NCBI RefSeq assembly: GCF_947179165.1
Contig: NC_077245.1
Location: forward strand, 47,021,286 to 47,085,285
Length of the DNA stretch: 64,000 bases
Direction: 5' to 3'
Origin: Solanum dulcamara
Lineage: Eukaryota > Streptophyta > Magnoliopsida > Solanales > Solanaceae
A model generated the notes under the pieces. It was not told the origin of the DNA and did not search any database. It worked only from the letters and a program-made list of their open reading frames with translations. The position numbers and the translations under genes were made by a program. Positions 31,373 to 43,973 of the stretch are shown here, piece after piece; position 1 is the stretch's first letter, and every line of letters begins with the position of its first letter.

Positions 31373-32864
31373 ATCTTTAATCTCTATGTGAAAAAGAGTA
31401 GTGTGTGGAAAGATACCTCTCCTTTCTCTTGATATATACTTGGTATGAAAATGAGATTATGATGCCATAGTTGTTCATTGAGCCCTAGGATGGGCCGGGT
31501 ACAAAATATGTACATGATGACCACACGAAGGGAAGTACAGACTATATAGAGCATATTCTCTTTCTTTTTCTGGCATGTATTAGTTGTAAGTTAAATATGA
31601 TATGAGCTTCGTGGTCACTCCATTCTTAAGCATCTCTTATTTACTTATGAATATTGAACTCTTATAGTATTTGAACTATTTCCCTTGAAACTTCTATATG
31701 TTAAAAAGGTAACCAATGTACAGGCTCCAAGTCTTAAAGACTATATGTTAACAAATGTTTTTGGTTCCATAAGCGATTTGGCTTTGCGGTAATATATGTT
31801 TAGGGTCCCCTAGATTACAACTGACGTAGCCCATAATGGCATTTAGAGGACACTCGAGATGATTACACTACTACTCGGGTCCTCAGATGTTAGCTTAATC
31901 CTCTTGTACTATCGGGTCTCTGATGTCGATTTAAATTATATATAGTTACTCACTACTCTACTCGTGAATACTGTAACCCTTCTATCACTGAGTCCCAGGC
32001 CAGGGTCTATTCTCGTGCACAGTTCACTGCATTATCCACTGAGTCCCTCACTAGAGGGACAGGGAATGTATGTATATATATGATGATGTGATGTAATAAG
32101 GGGGTGATAGCACTGGGGCTATGATGGTTTTATAGATGTATCCACCGGATCCCTGATAGGGCCGGCTATATGGTATAATTTGAGCATGCATGTCTTTATG
32201 ATTCACAGAATATAGGTACAGGTTTCTTATTCGATATTTTACCCCCTGCTTCTCTATTTCAGATATGTTTCCAGTTGTATTATGTTATGTTTTACATATT
32301 CAGTACATATGCCATACTGACCCCCTTTCTTTGGGGGGCTGTGTTTCATGCCCGCAGGTACAGATACAGGTTTTGGGAGTCCATCATTTAGGATTCCATT
32401 CATCTCAGCTAGAAGAGGCTCTATTGTATCGGAGCCTAGTTTTTGATACTGGCCACTAATGTATATAATTATTTTTGGTTATTCAGGGTACGGCGGGGGC
32501 CCTGTCCTACCATATGTTGTCATTAGTATTTTAGAGGTCTGCAGATATGTATATGTGGGTTGTATATGTCCGTTTTTTTCATCTGGGTCTATATGATCTA
32601 TTATACGTATTATTACGTTATGGCAGCCTCGTCGGCTTGCATGCCCTTTCATGTTATGATTCAAATGAAAAAGGCTATACATATATGAAATGTTATGACC
32701 CACGGGGGTTCTTATGTACGTATTATGTTGTTTGTAGTCTGGTTTGACTACACTTTATGTCTATGCATTACGTGTCTATAATTCGACTTAACCACAACTA
32801 ATAAATATGGATACGGGGGTCTAGGTCGGAACCCAGTCGCATCCTATGGGGTTGGGTCATGATA
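31373..32864 (+). repeat. Plus-strand LTR J inside C's left LTR
   Basis: Orientation is opposite to C: 'ggtacggcgggggccctgtcc' near 32488 is the reverse of the 'ggacaaggcccccgccgtacc' block of LTR C near 29851. The right end reads gggttgggtcatgata, an LTR end with CA changed to TA. A plausible but unconfirmed duplication GACCC follows. The left end is not a clean terminus, and the host LTR lost about 600 bp here, so the insertion was followed or accompanied by deletion. Confidence 0.65.
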
Positions 32865-32934
32865 GACCCTTATTGGACCACCCAAACCATGCCACCACCC
32901 AAAGGTTGCCATGTGGCAGCGTGGGACCCACCTC

Positions 32935-33055
32935 AAGTAGGTGCATCACCTACTTGGTTTAAGTTGGTGTATCACCTACTTAGTCTAAGTAGGTGCCTCA
33001 CCTACTTAGTCCAAGTAGGTGCATCACCTGCTTTCTTCCAAGTAGGTGCTACGCC
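32935..33055. repeat. Palindromic 26-bp minisatellite in left LTR of C
   Basis: Four full units start at 32935, 32961, 32987 and 33013, followed by a partial one. The unit core AAGTAGGTG-CAT-CACCTACTT is a 9+3+9 perfect palindrome. The partner LTR has three full units and a partial one at 40980-41075. Confidence 0.85.
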
Positions 33056-33388
33056 TCATTTCCCCTCTTCCGTGGGTTCATAATCTCATCTCATTTTAAT
33101 ATCTTATGTATTCCTCACTATTTAAGCGCGACATGTAATCAAGTAACTTGAGTATGTAGGACATCTAAGTTGATAACTTACGCAAGTAGATTGCCTACCA
33201 CGACTCATTATTTGGCCCCCCAACTCCTTCCAAGTCCCTCAAGACCTATTTCTAATCTTCCCTCCTATGGGAAATCACATTCTCCCTTCGTTGGAGTTAT
33301 TTGGTAAGGTTGTAAATAATCTGGGTCATAGGGAAACCTTTCAGAAGTTTCAGAAGTGTTTCAAAGGACAAAAGTATGGGGCATAACA

Positions 33389-33518
33389 TCTTTCCCCCCT
33401 TTAACACATTCATACTCGAATGTTAAGAAAAACCCTCTTCAAGGTCTTATACAAATTGCAGAGAACTTTTATATACTGCAACCATAAATGATTTTTCTAA
33501 GCAATCAATGTAACAATT
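33389..33518 (-). other. Element C polypurine tract and 3' untranslated end
   Basis: On the minus strand AAAGGGGGGAAAGA (33389-33402) directly precedes the LTR start TGTTATGCCCC, preceded in turn by ...aacattcgagtatgaatgtg, the expected lineage signature. The rest is non-coding up to the chromodomain stop. Confidence 0.8.
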
Positions 33519-33974
33519 TCAGTGGTTGAGATTACCTATAGACATTGGAAACAAGTACGAATATTTAATCTTCATTTCTTCCTCATCTTCCAAAGTTATC
33601 TCTTCTGTATTCCTATTTTGTCCCAAAACCTTGACGGAGGCCACGTCTTTGGCGCACAATCTCCTGACTTGGCGATCCAGTACGGCTATAGGGAATTCTT
33701 CATACGAGAGTTCCTCATTCACCAAGACATCATCCACAAGGAATATTATGGAAGGATCACTGGCACATTTGCGAAGCATCGATACATGAAAGATCGGGTG
33801 TACTATTTCTAGATCCGACGGTAGGTCCAACTCATAGTCAACCTTGACTATTCTCTGGATGATCTGATAAGGACCAATGTATCTTAGTCTAAGCTTACCC
33901 TTCTTGCCGAACCTCAATACTCCCTTCATGGGTGAAACCTTCAAGAACACCCAATCATCCACCTGAAACTCCAA
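33519..33974 (-). pseudogene. Element C integrase C-terminus and chromodomain
   Basis: A 151-codon open piece begins with the integrase C-terminal SH3-like region (DDWVFLKVSPMKGVLRFGKK, KLRLRYIGPYQI). It passes through HPIFHVSMLRKCASDPS and ends in the chromodomain-like stretch DRQVRRLCAKDVASVKVLGQ. In Tekay/Del chromoviruses this tail directs insertion to marked chromatin. The normal WE.E.DM... ending is eroded (TLEDEEEMKIKYSYLFP). It is separated from upstream integrase by stops. Confidence 0.85.
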
Positions 33975-34063
33975 AGGTCAATGTCGATTATCTGCATACA
34001 ATTCATATCGACTTTGAGCTCCAATAGCCTCTCTTGAATGAGTTTCACTTTATCTATGGCCTG

Positions 34064-34900
34064 CTAAACCATGTCTGGGCCTATCAGTCGTGTTTCACTA
34101 ACATCAAACCAGCCAATCGGTGACCTACACTTCCTACCATATAAAGCTTCATACGGCGCTATTTGAATGCTAGAATTATAGTTGTTATTGTAGGCAAACT
34201 CGATAAGTGGTAGATGATCATTCCAACTACCTCTGAATTCAATAATATAAGCCCGTAACATGTCTTCTAATGTTAGAATGGTATGTTTGGCCTGCCATCC
34301 ATTTGAGGGTGGAATGTTGTACTAAGATTTACCTACATCCCCAACACTTTTTGAAATGATTTCCAGAAGTGAGTGCTAAATTGAGCTACCCTATCAGATA
34401 TAATCGATGTGGGGACCCCATGAAGTCTTACCACTTCCTTTATGTACAATACTGCATAGTCCTCAACTGAGTATATAGTCCTAACTGGGAGGAGTTGAGC
34501 TGATTTTGTCACTCTATCCACAATAACCCATATGGAATCATATTTCCGCAGAGTGCGAGTTAAGCTTGTAATGAAATCCATATTGATTGCTTTCTACTTC
34601 CATGTTGGGATTTTCATCTCCTGTAACAACCCGCTAGGCTTCTGATGTTCAATCTTAACCTGTTGATAATTTAGGCACTGGACTACGAATTTGGTGATGT
34701 CTTTTTTCATGCCATCCCACCAATATAGACATTTGAGGTCATGATACATTTTAGTTGACCCTGGATGTATAGAATAGTGGGCATGGTGTTCCTCCCACAT
34801 CACCTGCTGCCGTAGCCCCGCAATTTCAGGTACACAGATTTGTCCTCTACATCTTAGTACCCTACCAGGCGTTATCTTAAATGGAGTCTTTCTTTGTGAA
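34064..34900 (-). pseudogene. Element C integrase, zinc-binding and catalytic core
   Basis: The HHCC region reads HAHYSIHPGSTKMYHDLK and then CLNYQQVK, where the last zinc cysteine is Tyr. The core shows IWVIVDRVTKSAQLLPV (first Asp) and GVPTSIISDRVAQF (second Asp). A frameshift at 34262-34330 destroys the FHPQTDGQAE block with the catalytic Glu; the frame resumes MLRAYIIEFRGSWNDHLPL. Integration function is lost. Confidence 0.85.
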
Positions 34901-35560
34901 GAGTTGCGTCCCTATACTGTACCAGGACAGGGTCCTTGTACTGGCATTGCTTTACCTCCTCCATGATAGAGGATTCAGAACCTCCTCAAAGCAAAACTCC
35001 ACCATCCTCCGAATTGGCCAACTGAACTCCAAAGTTAGCTAATTGGCAAATCTCGTGGACTATCTCTTTCCGCTCTGGTTGTAAATCTGCCAAGCTACCT
35101 ATTGATTTACGGCTAAGTGCATCATATACCACTTTTGCTTTCTCGGGATGGTATAGAATATCAACATCAAAATCTTTCAACAATTCTAGCCACCTTCTTT
35201 GCCATAAATTCATCTCCTTCTGCTTGAAAATGTATTAGAGGCTTTTATGATCTGTATAAATATCAACATGTACGTTGTATACGTAGTGCCTCCATATTTT
35301 CAATGCTTGAATTACTATTGCTAGCTCCAAGTCATGGGTTTGATAGTTCTTCTTATTTTTCCTGAACTGTCGAGAGGCATAGGCTATAAATCTAGCATGC
35401 TGCATTAGCACATAACCTAGCCAAATACTGGAGGCAGCATAATAAATAAGGTAGCCATCCGGTCCCTCAGGAAGAGTCAGGACTGGGGTCATAGTCAACT
35501 TGTCCCTTAACAACTGGAAGCTCCATTAGCATGCATCAGTCCACTGGAACTTGGCTACTT
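34901..35560 (-). pseudogene. Element C RNase H
   Basis: Open pieces 35235-35513 (LRDKLTMTPVLTLPEGPDGY, YASRQFRKNKKNYQTHDLEL, HVDIYTDHKSL) and 34986-35213 (RRWLELLKDFDVDILYHPEK, VVYDALSRKS) are the RNase H domain of gypsy pol. A stop separates them. The acidic residues of THDLEL and TDHKSL are present; the first aspartate region reads YYAASS where YCDAS is usual, so a catalytic Asp appears lost. Confidence 0.8.
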
Positions 35561-36590
35561 TTTGAGTTAGCTTTGTTAAACGTGCGGAAATTGAAGCAAA
35601 GTTCTCCATGAACCTTCTATAATATCCTGTTAACCCTAAAAAACTACGTACTTCCATAGGTGTCATCGGTCTAGGCCAAGCCCTTACAGCCTTAATTTTT
35701 TGCATATCAACTCAAACGTCATCCATCCCAATAACATGCCCCAAGAATGATATCGAGGTCAACAAGAATTCACACTTAGAGAATTTAGCATACAATTTCT
35801 GGTGTTGAAGCACCCCAAGTACCATCCGCAAATGATCCATATGTTTCTCCTTTGATCGTGAATAGACTAGAATATCTTCAATAAAGACAATCACAAATAA
35901 ATCAAGGAATGGCTTGAAAAACTAATTCATTAGGTCCATAAATATTGCTGGAGCATTCGTCAGTCCAAACGACATTATTCTAAATTCATAATGCCTGTAT
36001 TGGGTTCTGGATGTAGTCTTTTCTATATCTGTTTCTCTTACCCATACCTGATAGTTGCCTGACCGCAGGTCTATCTTTGAGAAATACTTATCACCTTGTA
36101 ACTAGTCAAACAAATCGTCAATCTTAGGGAGAGGGTATCTGTTCTTTATTGTTGCCTTATTCAGCTGCCTATAGTCAACACACATTCGCAGCGACCCATC
36201 TTTCTTTTTCAAAAATAGTACCGGTCCTCCCCAAGGTGAGGTACTGGGCCTAATGAAGCCTTTCTCTAACAAGTCCCTCAACTGCTCCTTTAATTCCTTC
36301 AATTCTGTAGGTGTTATTTTGTAAGGAGGGTTAGAAATAGGCTGAGTATCTGGTAGCACATCTATAGTGAACTCTATCTCCCATTTGGGAGGAAAACCTA
36401 AGAGTTCATCTGGGAATACATTTGGGTATTCATTAACAACTAGTACTAACTGAAGAGTCGGTACCTCAGCTTTCAGGTCATGCACCCGCACCAAGTTATA
36501 AATATACCCCATTCGAACCATTTTCCTTGCCTTGAGGTTTGAAATAAACTTACCCCTCGGCGATGCCATATTTTCCAACCATTCAATAGT
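35561..36590 (-). pseudogene. Element C reverse transcriptase
   Basis: 36102-36578 gives [77 protein letters not shown] palm and fingers. Further on FIEDILVYSRS is the YxDD-type site, here FIED, so the first Asp has become Glu. 'SKCEFLLTSISFLGHVIG' and 'FLGLTGYYRRFMENF' close the domain. Single stops near 36100 and 35700 break it. Confidence 0.85.
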
Positions 36591-36960
36591 TGGCTCATCT
36601 GGGAGCCGGAACTAAACTACTTTGTTTCTACAATCAACATTGACATAACAAGAAGGTAATCAATCCGTACCCATAATAACATCAAACTCCATCATATCTA
36701 ACCCTAGTAAATCAGCCAAGGTATGACGACTACCTACACCCACTGAGCAATTTATGTATACTTGCTTTACTATAATAGAGTCTCCTATCGAGGTAGCCAC
36801 CTCGAACGGATCTATTGACTCAGATTTTATTCCAACTTGACTCCCAACAAAAGGAGACATGTATGATAAAGTGGAGCCTGGATCTATTAATGCATATACA
36901 TCCTGGGAACAGATTAATAATACACCTGTAACCACATCTGTCAACGCCTTTTGGTCCTAT
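36591..36960 (-). pseudogene. Element C protease
   Basis: The open piece 36660-36944 has DVYALIDPGSTLSYMSPFVG, with the catalytic DPG triad intact, and ends EFDVIMGTD, normally followed by WL; a stop replaces Trp here (TGG to TAG or TGA type change). Confidence 0.85.
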
Positions 36961-38298
36961 CTACTAGACAAGGCATAAATGCAATTTGTAGGGCCGCTAG
37001 AACTGGAAGCTCCACCACGGCCTCTACCACGGCCTACTGGTGCCTCAATACCATGCCCCATAGGGCGCATATCCACCGAGGATAAAGAACTAGCAACCGA
37101 CCTAGTAGGATGGGCTGCACCACCTAGGTTACCCTTAAGTGGTCAATCTCTCATAAAATGTCCTTGACAGCCACAAGTGAAACAAGCACCTAGAATAACA
37201 CGACATTCCCCAAAATGAGACTTACCGTAATGAGAACATTGAGGCAAGGGTGGCCTCGACTAACGCAAACCCCTATTAATCTGTGAACCTGAAACACTTG
37301 AGCTCTGACCAGATCTTAAATACCTTGTGCTATAAAACCTCCTACCTGTGAATTGTGAGGGAGCACTCTGGGATGGCTGGGACTGGTATCTACCATACTG
37401 TTGATGCTACCCGCCTCGAAACCTTCCATAATAACCAGCTGATTTAGTCCTCTTATGCTGGCCTCTGTCAAAATCTCTCTCGGGCTAACGTCCTCTATGC
37501 TGATCCTCTACTCCTTATGCATATGCTTGTACCTGAGCAATATCCATGCCTGGCTGAGAAGCCATGGCCATACAGCTATCAACTAAGTAACAATCTAGCC
37601 CTATCATGTAATGATGCACTCTATCAGCCATATCGGCTACAATAGTGGGCGTATATCTCGCCAATGATTCAAACTCAAGGCTATAGTTTTTAACGCTTCT
37701 ACCATTCTGCCTCAGCTGTAAGAAGTTATCAACTCTGGCTCGTTTTATATATGGAGGTAGAAAATGACCAAAGAAGGCTTCCAAAAACTCATCCCAGACT
37801 CCTGGAGGAGAACCCTCGCCCCTCGATAATCCTAGGACTCATACTAGTTAACGGCTATGTCACGTAGACGATATGAAGCCAACTCAATAGACTAAGCCTC
37901 GCAGGGCTCGATCCATATAACTCTGGAGGGTTAAAAGTCAAGAAGTCACAAACCCTCAAACTATTGTGTCTATCAACATCATCCGCTCCTAACCCATGCC
38001 TTCGAGCCTGCCCTACCATTATCCTAGTTAGTAGTTGCACTGCATCTCTCATGGCCCTATATTTTGGCCCTGGCTATGGAGCTGGAGGATCAGGCACTAG
38101 AGCTTCAGGATTTGTAGCTATTGCTGTTCTAGGCTCCTCTAGGGGTGGCGGTGTAGTAGATCACGCCGATTGCATCATAATCCCTGGCATAGATTGGGCA
38201 CGATCCCTAGTAACTCTCGGGGTCTGACTAGTTTCTCCTGCTACTGACTTGCCCTTCTGGGCAGTTGTCGCCTTCTTTGGAGGTATCACTGTAACCAT
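36961..38298 (-). pseudogene. Element C gag
   Basis: The ATG at 38298 starts MVTVIPPKKATTAQKGKS. Later pieces include FGHFLPPYIKRARVDNFLQL and VKNYSLEFESLARYTPTIVA (capsid region, 37515-37784), a Gln/Ser-rich linker, and a CCHC-type knuckle CFTCGCQGHFMRD near 37165 whose last Cys is replaced by a stop. Several stops are present. Confidence 0.8.
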
Positions 38299-38473
38299 AA
38301 TAATATGTTAGTAAGAGATCACCCTTATCACATAGCTTTATCACACGATGTAAGATAAGAAAAAAGGCAACATCCTAAGTGTCTTATATCCTGATGTCTA
38401 TAAATGTGGTGCACAACACACCAATAAACAAGACTCTACGAGACACGATCTGTAGAAAATCCAAGAATGAACT

Positions 38474-38485
38474 TCTCTGATACCA
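38474..38485 (-). other. Primer-binding site of element C (tRNA-Met type)
   Basis: The minus strand reads TGGTATCAGAGA, 11 of 12 matching TGGTATCAGAGC, four bases inside the LTR end at 38490. Confidence 0.9.
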
Positions 38486-39288
38486 CTTTTGTCACGACCC
38501 AACCCTATGGGTCATGATCGCATGCCCAAGATGGACACTCATGTGTACACCTATAAATTGTAAGTAAACCTGTCACATAATCATGTATTAGCCCAAGCAG
38601 AACCTTCTGTTGAGTGGCTACAACTTATTATTCAGGAAGCATAATACATAAGCCGATGAGGCTATCATAGCATATGGGGTTGTCCCATTATATACATACA
38701 TGCGAGTCGAAAAGGCTTCCATGACATAGGAAACATCCCAAACATACCTCATACAAAAACGATTAAGAACACATATATACACAACCCACTCCCATGTCTA
38801 CAGACCTCTAAGAGTAGTGACGATAACATATGGCAGGACAAGGCCCCCGCCGTACCTTTGAATAAACGAAAGTAAATATATACACAAAGGGTCAGTACAA
38901 AAAACTAGGCTACGACACAATGAGGCTTCTTCCAAATTGGCTAAGTAGAATCCTAAGCTAGCAGACTCCTAAAACCTTTCTCTGCACCTGTGGGCATAAA
39001 ACGCAGCTCCTTCTAGAAAGAGGGGGTTAGTATGACACATGTACTGAGTATGTAAGCATACAACATTATGTGAAAAATTACAGTTAAAACAGGAATGCAT
39101 GGGCAAGTATAATGTTTAGCCATTCACCATACCTGCATCTTATAAAACAAAGTCATACGTACTATTTTCACGTACTGTACTCGGCCCATTTAGGAGTTGC
39201 TGTAACAATTACATCATTCTGATATCATGAGCACTTGTGTATTATTAGCACTGTGGAAGGTACAGCCCGATTCATGTATATAGCAAGT

Positions 39289-39500
39289 ACCTACCGAGAA
39301 ATGATGTACTGATCCATATATCGTATAATAATGCCGAGGAACAATAACCCGATCCATATCTCATATAATAGTGCCGTGGTATGATTGCCCGATCCGTATA
39401 TTGTATAATAATGCTGAGGTACAATAGCTCGATCTGTATACATACATATCATACAATAATGCCAAGGAAAGACGGCCCAATCTACATATCACATAATCAT
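39289..39500. repeat. 41-bp tandem repeat in right LTR of C, five units
   Basis: Same unit as 30301-30550. The fourth unit combines the start of left-LTR unit four with the tail of unit five, so one unit was lost here or gained on the left. Confidence 0.8.
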
Positions 39501-40979
39501 ATACATATATTATAGCCGGCCCAAGACTCGGTGAAAGATGTATTACTGTGTACGCGACCAAAGCAGCGTGTAACCATATATAACTAAATTATCATTCGAT
39601 GCTCAACCGAGTAATCAAGTGAACCCTCACTTGAAGATCAGGGTAACAGTCATCTTAAGTACCCTCTAACGGTCAGTAGGAATCAAATCAAGTGAAGTCT
39701 CAAGTATTAGAGGCACATATCAATATGATGCCATATAGTTTATGCAATTAGAGACTTTTATTCTTATAGAGACTTTACATTCATGAGTAAATACAAGTCA
39801 TGAGTTATATATAGGTCTTATAAATGGAATGACCTCTAGCCTCATATCATTCATTACTTAACTTGAAGGCATGCCAAAAGAAAGGAAGAGATAGCTTCAC
39901 AGACCTTTTATAGAGTAATCATCCCCACTCTTGCTTCGTCGCCTTCTGAATCTATTTAGCATGAAATTAATACTGACATTAATAACCTTCAACCTTCCAG
40001 CTTCTCAAACTATAACCAAGCATCTATTAGAATCATTTCTTTATGTGTCTTTCTCAAGTAGTTTACTAATCGATAAAGAAGTTAATGGAAATCGGGCAGC
40101 ACTTCCCCTATAACTTGCCCTATCCGAACTTGTAGGTACATCCTCGATAAGCACAGACAACCAAAAAAAAATCATCAGCACATATACAAGTAGCCCATTT
40201 CAACATTACGCAACACAAACCCCAACCAACTCATTTAAAACTACGATACCAAAATAGGGTTTTTAATCTCTATTTCGTAAAACCTTTAACCACACGATAT
40301 GGAGTGTCATGTGGCTGAAAAAAGAAGAAACCACACCCTATTTATACCATGTTCCATCCCTGAAACATACCACCAAACCCTCCAATCCACAGCACCATAA
40401 TCACAATACATTACTCAACTTCGACTTAACCAAAATGACTTCAATTTAGTTTGTTTCTAGCGCCTAGCATACTTATACATTTTTCCTACCTTCATTTAAC
40501 ACCTATAATACACTCCATAACAAATTATTAACTCCAATTTGAAAGGAAATACCTTACCTTGTCCAAAACTTGCAAAAACTCTCATCGAAAGTTCCTTAAT
40601 CGTGCTGAAAAGTAGTGGACTGCTCGTTACCCTTCCTTTATACCCCAAACCAAACTTTTTCATTATTAAAAACCATTATATCACTAGAGGATACCTTAAA
40701 TAATTAATTCATGGAACGAAAGTCGGAACCTTACCTTGATAGGGCCAAACCCGCAGCTCTCCCTTTGGCATGCTAGGTTTTTCTCTCAACCTTTCCTTAT
40801 TTGTTCTAAGTGTAAAAGATGACTTTATTATGCATTAGTCAAGAAATGGTTCTTATATTTTACATATTAAGAGGTGACACATGTCAACCCCTAAGGGTAA
40901 CACATGTTCAACTCTTATTGGACCACCCAAACCATGCCACCACTCCAAGGCATCCACATGGCAGTGTGGGACCCACCTC

Positions 40980-41075
40980 AAGTAGGTGTGTCACCTAATT
41001 GGTCCAAGTAGGTGCATCACCTACTTAGTCCAAGTAGTTACATCACCTGCTTACTTCCATGTAGGTGTTACGCCA
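40980..41075. repeat. Palindromic minisatellite in right LTR of C
   Basis: Units start at 40980, 41006 and 41032, with a partial one at 41059. The second unit is the perfect 9+3+9 palindrome. Confidence 0.85.
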
Positions 41076-41407
41076 CCTTTCGCCTCTTCTGTGGGTTCGT
41101 AATCTCATCTCACTTTAAGAGCTTATGTATTCCTCACTATTTAAGCGCGACGTGTAATCAAGTAACTTGAGTAAGTAGGACATCCAAGGTTATAACTTAC
41201 GCAAGTACATTATATACCATGACTCATTATTTGGCCCCCCAACTCCTTCCAAGTCCCTCTAGACTTATTTTTAATCTTCCCTCTTATGGGGCATCACATT
41301 CTCCCTTCCTTGGAGTTATTTGGTAAGGTTGTAGATAATCTGGGTCACAGGGCAACCTTTAAGAAGTTTAAGAAGTGTTTCAAAGTATAAAAGTACGGGG
41401 CATAACA

Positions 41408-41412
41408 TAGGG
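41408..41412. repeat. Target-site duplication of element C, right copy (TAGGG)
   Basis: Identical to 29504-29508 and directly after the LTR terminus ...cataaca. Confidence 0.9.
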
Positions 41413-43775
41413 CCTAGACGTTACATGGCAAATGAGGAATCCGAAAGTACCTCAAAAAAGCCTTTTAGCAATCTTTTATCCTTTCATAGGTAATGACAAT
41501 AAATAAACACGCAGAAATAATCATAATAGTAAATCTTCAACTTACATATGTCTAATAATACCTCTAACTTTTAGATTTAACGGGGCTAAGACAAGTCCCT
41601 AGTCCTCCCTCTATCATAATAGAAAAAAATGACATTGTAAGTATCTAAAGATCTCAATATATGATAATCTATAAAGGTAAAGGAGTATTGTTCCCAGAAC
41701 ATGGAAACTCACCAAAAGTAGTCTTCAAATGAAATCTCAACTAGCCATGTAAAGGAGAACGAGGATAAACACTGGTCCCTAAATGGTGATATCATATAGG
41801 AAAAAGAGTATGCATTTGTACTTTTAATGTACTAAGTATGAAGGCATGCATTACAAAGTAAAATATTTAGGACATTTATAAGGTAAAGTACATAAATGAG
41901 TGCATGCATGAGTAATCAAGTAGATATTATTTAAATCATACGTATGTGGATATATGCATGTATGATTAATCATGTAAATAGCATTTGAAACATTCATTTG
42001 TGGGAAGTTGACTATAAACAACATTAATACCATGTAAGGTATTACATGGAATCCAATATAACCCCTTATATTGGCCGGGGAGTCTACCTGCCTAGGGTAG
42101 AACCCCGTCAACTTTACATTCATTCTTTCACTTTAACTTTAAGGGCTTTCATGGATTCATTAGGCTAAGACTACAAGGGCTCCTATGTTGGCACACAATT
42201 AATGAGACAAGGTGTTTCTACTAGGATTCCCTTACCGAATCTCACCTCAATGACCCTTTTGGTGCTAAGTCAATCCCACGGAATAGTTTAATACTTCAAA
42301 ATAGTCATAGCATATAGCTTGCGAATTCAAAATATCATATTCGGTAGAATAGCTCATTAAAACATTTGGTTATTCAAATATGCAAGAATTATCCTTATTG
42401 CATAAAGAATCTATCATTCATAGCAATTCATCATTCTTTTATTTTATAAGCCTCCCTTTTGATCATAAATATTGCTTTCATAAATATTTATTTGGAGTCA
42501 AAGCTTTCTAGTCAAACTTCATTGAAAATATAGTAAAACTAGGTGGGTTCAAGTCAGTTCAAATTTCAAACATGTATGTAAATGAAATTATGTATAAATA
42601 CTTTGAAATTCATCAAAAAAATCATTCTTTAAATAACCCACCATGAATTTCAAGAATATTTAAAGAGATAAATAGAGAAATTACTTGCAAACAATTATTT
42701 CATACATATAAAATCATTTTACATCAAAATAGACCAATAATCATTAGTCTAACCATGATTCATTCTATTAAGTAGAAATAAGAATTACCAATAAGAAAAT
42801 CTTATTTGAAATCAAGAGATTTAGTTGAAAGAGTTTTGGACTACATGGATGGAAGAACCCATTGATAAATACCCATATAACTTAGAGTAAAACTTAAAGA
42901 AAATAAACATAATTTATTATATAATCAAAATACTTTAGGCATGAGAGTAGAATGAATACTCTAATTGAAGCCTTACATATCTGGAATTCGAAGCTTTATT
43001 TAGAATCGAAGGACTTAATGAACACTCTTGAATCCTTGTCCTTTTTCTCATCGTCGGAGCGTTCTGTCTACTACCCGAAATATATGAATCACCAGAATAG
43101 TATTTCTACACTACTAAGAACTAAAATTATATTTTGAGAATGAGTAAAGAAGTATATATAGAGAAGAGTTTCTTGAGAAAGCTTGATGAAATAAGGTGGA
43201 TATTTAGAGGTGTGAAGGAGGGACCTAACAATAATTAAAATAATTATAAAGAAAAAATTTGAAAATTTAATGGAGGATTGTGATGTCATGGATGATGCCA
43301 AATGGAGGACTATTGATGTCATGGGTGATGTCAAATAGATTTATATCTTTTATAGTTGGTGAAATGAATCTTCTTTTTACGGAATACCCTTTTTTCGAGC
43401 TATGTTTAAACAAGATAACTTACTAAATAGGATTTCATGTCTCATATGAATTGTAGCTCTAGAATTCTTCTTTCATGTATTTCAAGAATCAACTGATTTG
43501 GAGCAACCTACAGTGAGATGTAATTTTTGCTTCTTCAAATACTCCATTTCGTCACAGTACCAGATATTACGAAGATTAATTTATTTGACCTTATTAGTCT
43601 CCGAATCTTAAGCTATGGTCCACAGAAATTGTAATAAATGATGTTGGGGTTATGAAAAAAATTTAAATCACCTAATTTAGACCATTCTATGAAATGTTGT
43701 GCCCAAAATATAGAAGCAGTATCATTTTCATTGAGAATTGGAATACCATATACAACGTTTTTTAGGGGTGTTATA
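41413..43775 (-). repeat. Element B 3' LTR, main part
   Basis: It aligns with 47130-49469 throughout, including the 'ggccggggagtctac' block (42075 and 47783) and the short duplicated 'gatgtcat.g.tgatg.caaat' block (43275-43337). It ends ...ggggtgttata, so the LTR starts TATAACACC on the minus strand, as does the other copy. Confidence 0.85.
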
Positions 43776-43973
43776 TTATCTTTCTCTTGGGAACATTCTT
43801 CCTCCAATGAGAAAAGGCTTAGCTTGAGTAAGGTAGAGTGTAAACCAACAAGCTATCATTAATAGTGCAGTTTAAAACATCGTTTGAAACATATTTCATA
43901 ATTTTGCATGCATATGAAAAGAAAAGTTGAAATGCAAGGATTTCATGTAATTGAGCAAGGACAACTTAATACC
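43776..43973 (-). other. Element B 3' untranslated end
   Basis: On the minus strand the sequence beside the LTR is ...gaatgttcccaagagaaagataa, a weak polypurine tract in the expected position. The rest is non-coding. Confidence 0.6.

Larger units (their letters stand above)
29509..33388 (-). repeat. 3' LTR of element C (interrupted by LTR J)
   Basis: It aligns with 38490-41407 over 29509-31350 and 32865-33388. Between those, about 600 bp present in the partner (about 40310-40905) are replaced by LTR J. It holds a 41-bp tandem array and a palindromic 26-bp minisatellite. Open frames within it are not conserved genes. Confidence 0.85.
29509..41407 (-). mobile_element. Element C: chromovirus gypsy retrotransposon with full gene order
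   Basis: LTRs lie at 29509-33388 and 38490-41407, with flanking TAGGG on both sides. On the minus strand the order is LTR, tRNA-Met type primer site, gag, protease, RT, RNase H, integrase, chromodomain, polypurine tract, LTR. This is the fullest pol in the window but it has scattered stops and frameshifts. LTR termini are TGTTATGCC... at both starts and ...GGGTCATAACA or ...GGGTCGTGACA at the ends. Its left LTR carries the foreign LTR J. Confidence 0.9.
38490..41407 (-). repeat. 5' LTR of element C
   Basis: It is 2918 bp, starting tgtcacgaccc and ending ggggcataaca in plus-strand reading. It is uninterrupted and so provides the reference for the left LTR. It contains the 41-bp array (about 39289-39500, five units) and the palindromic minisatellite (40980-41075). 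Confidence 0.9.
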
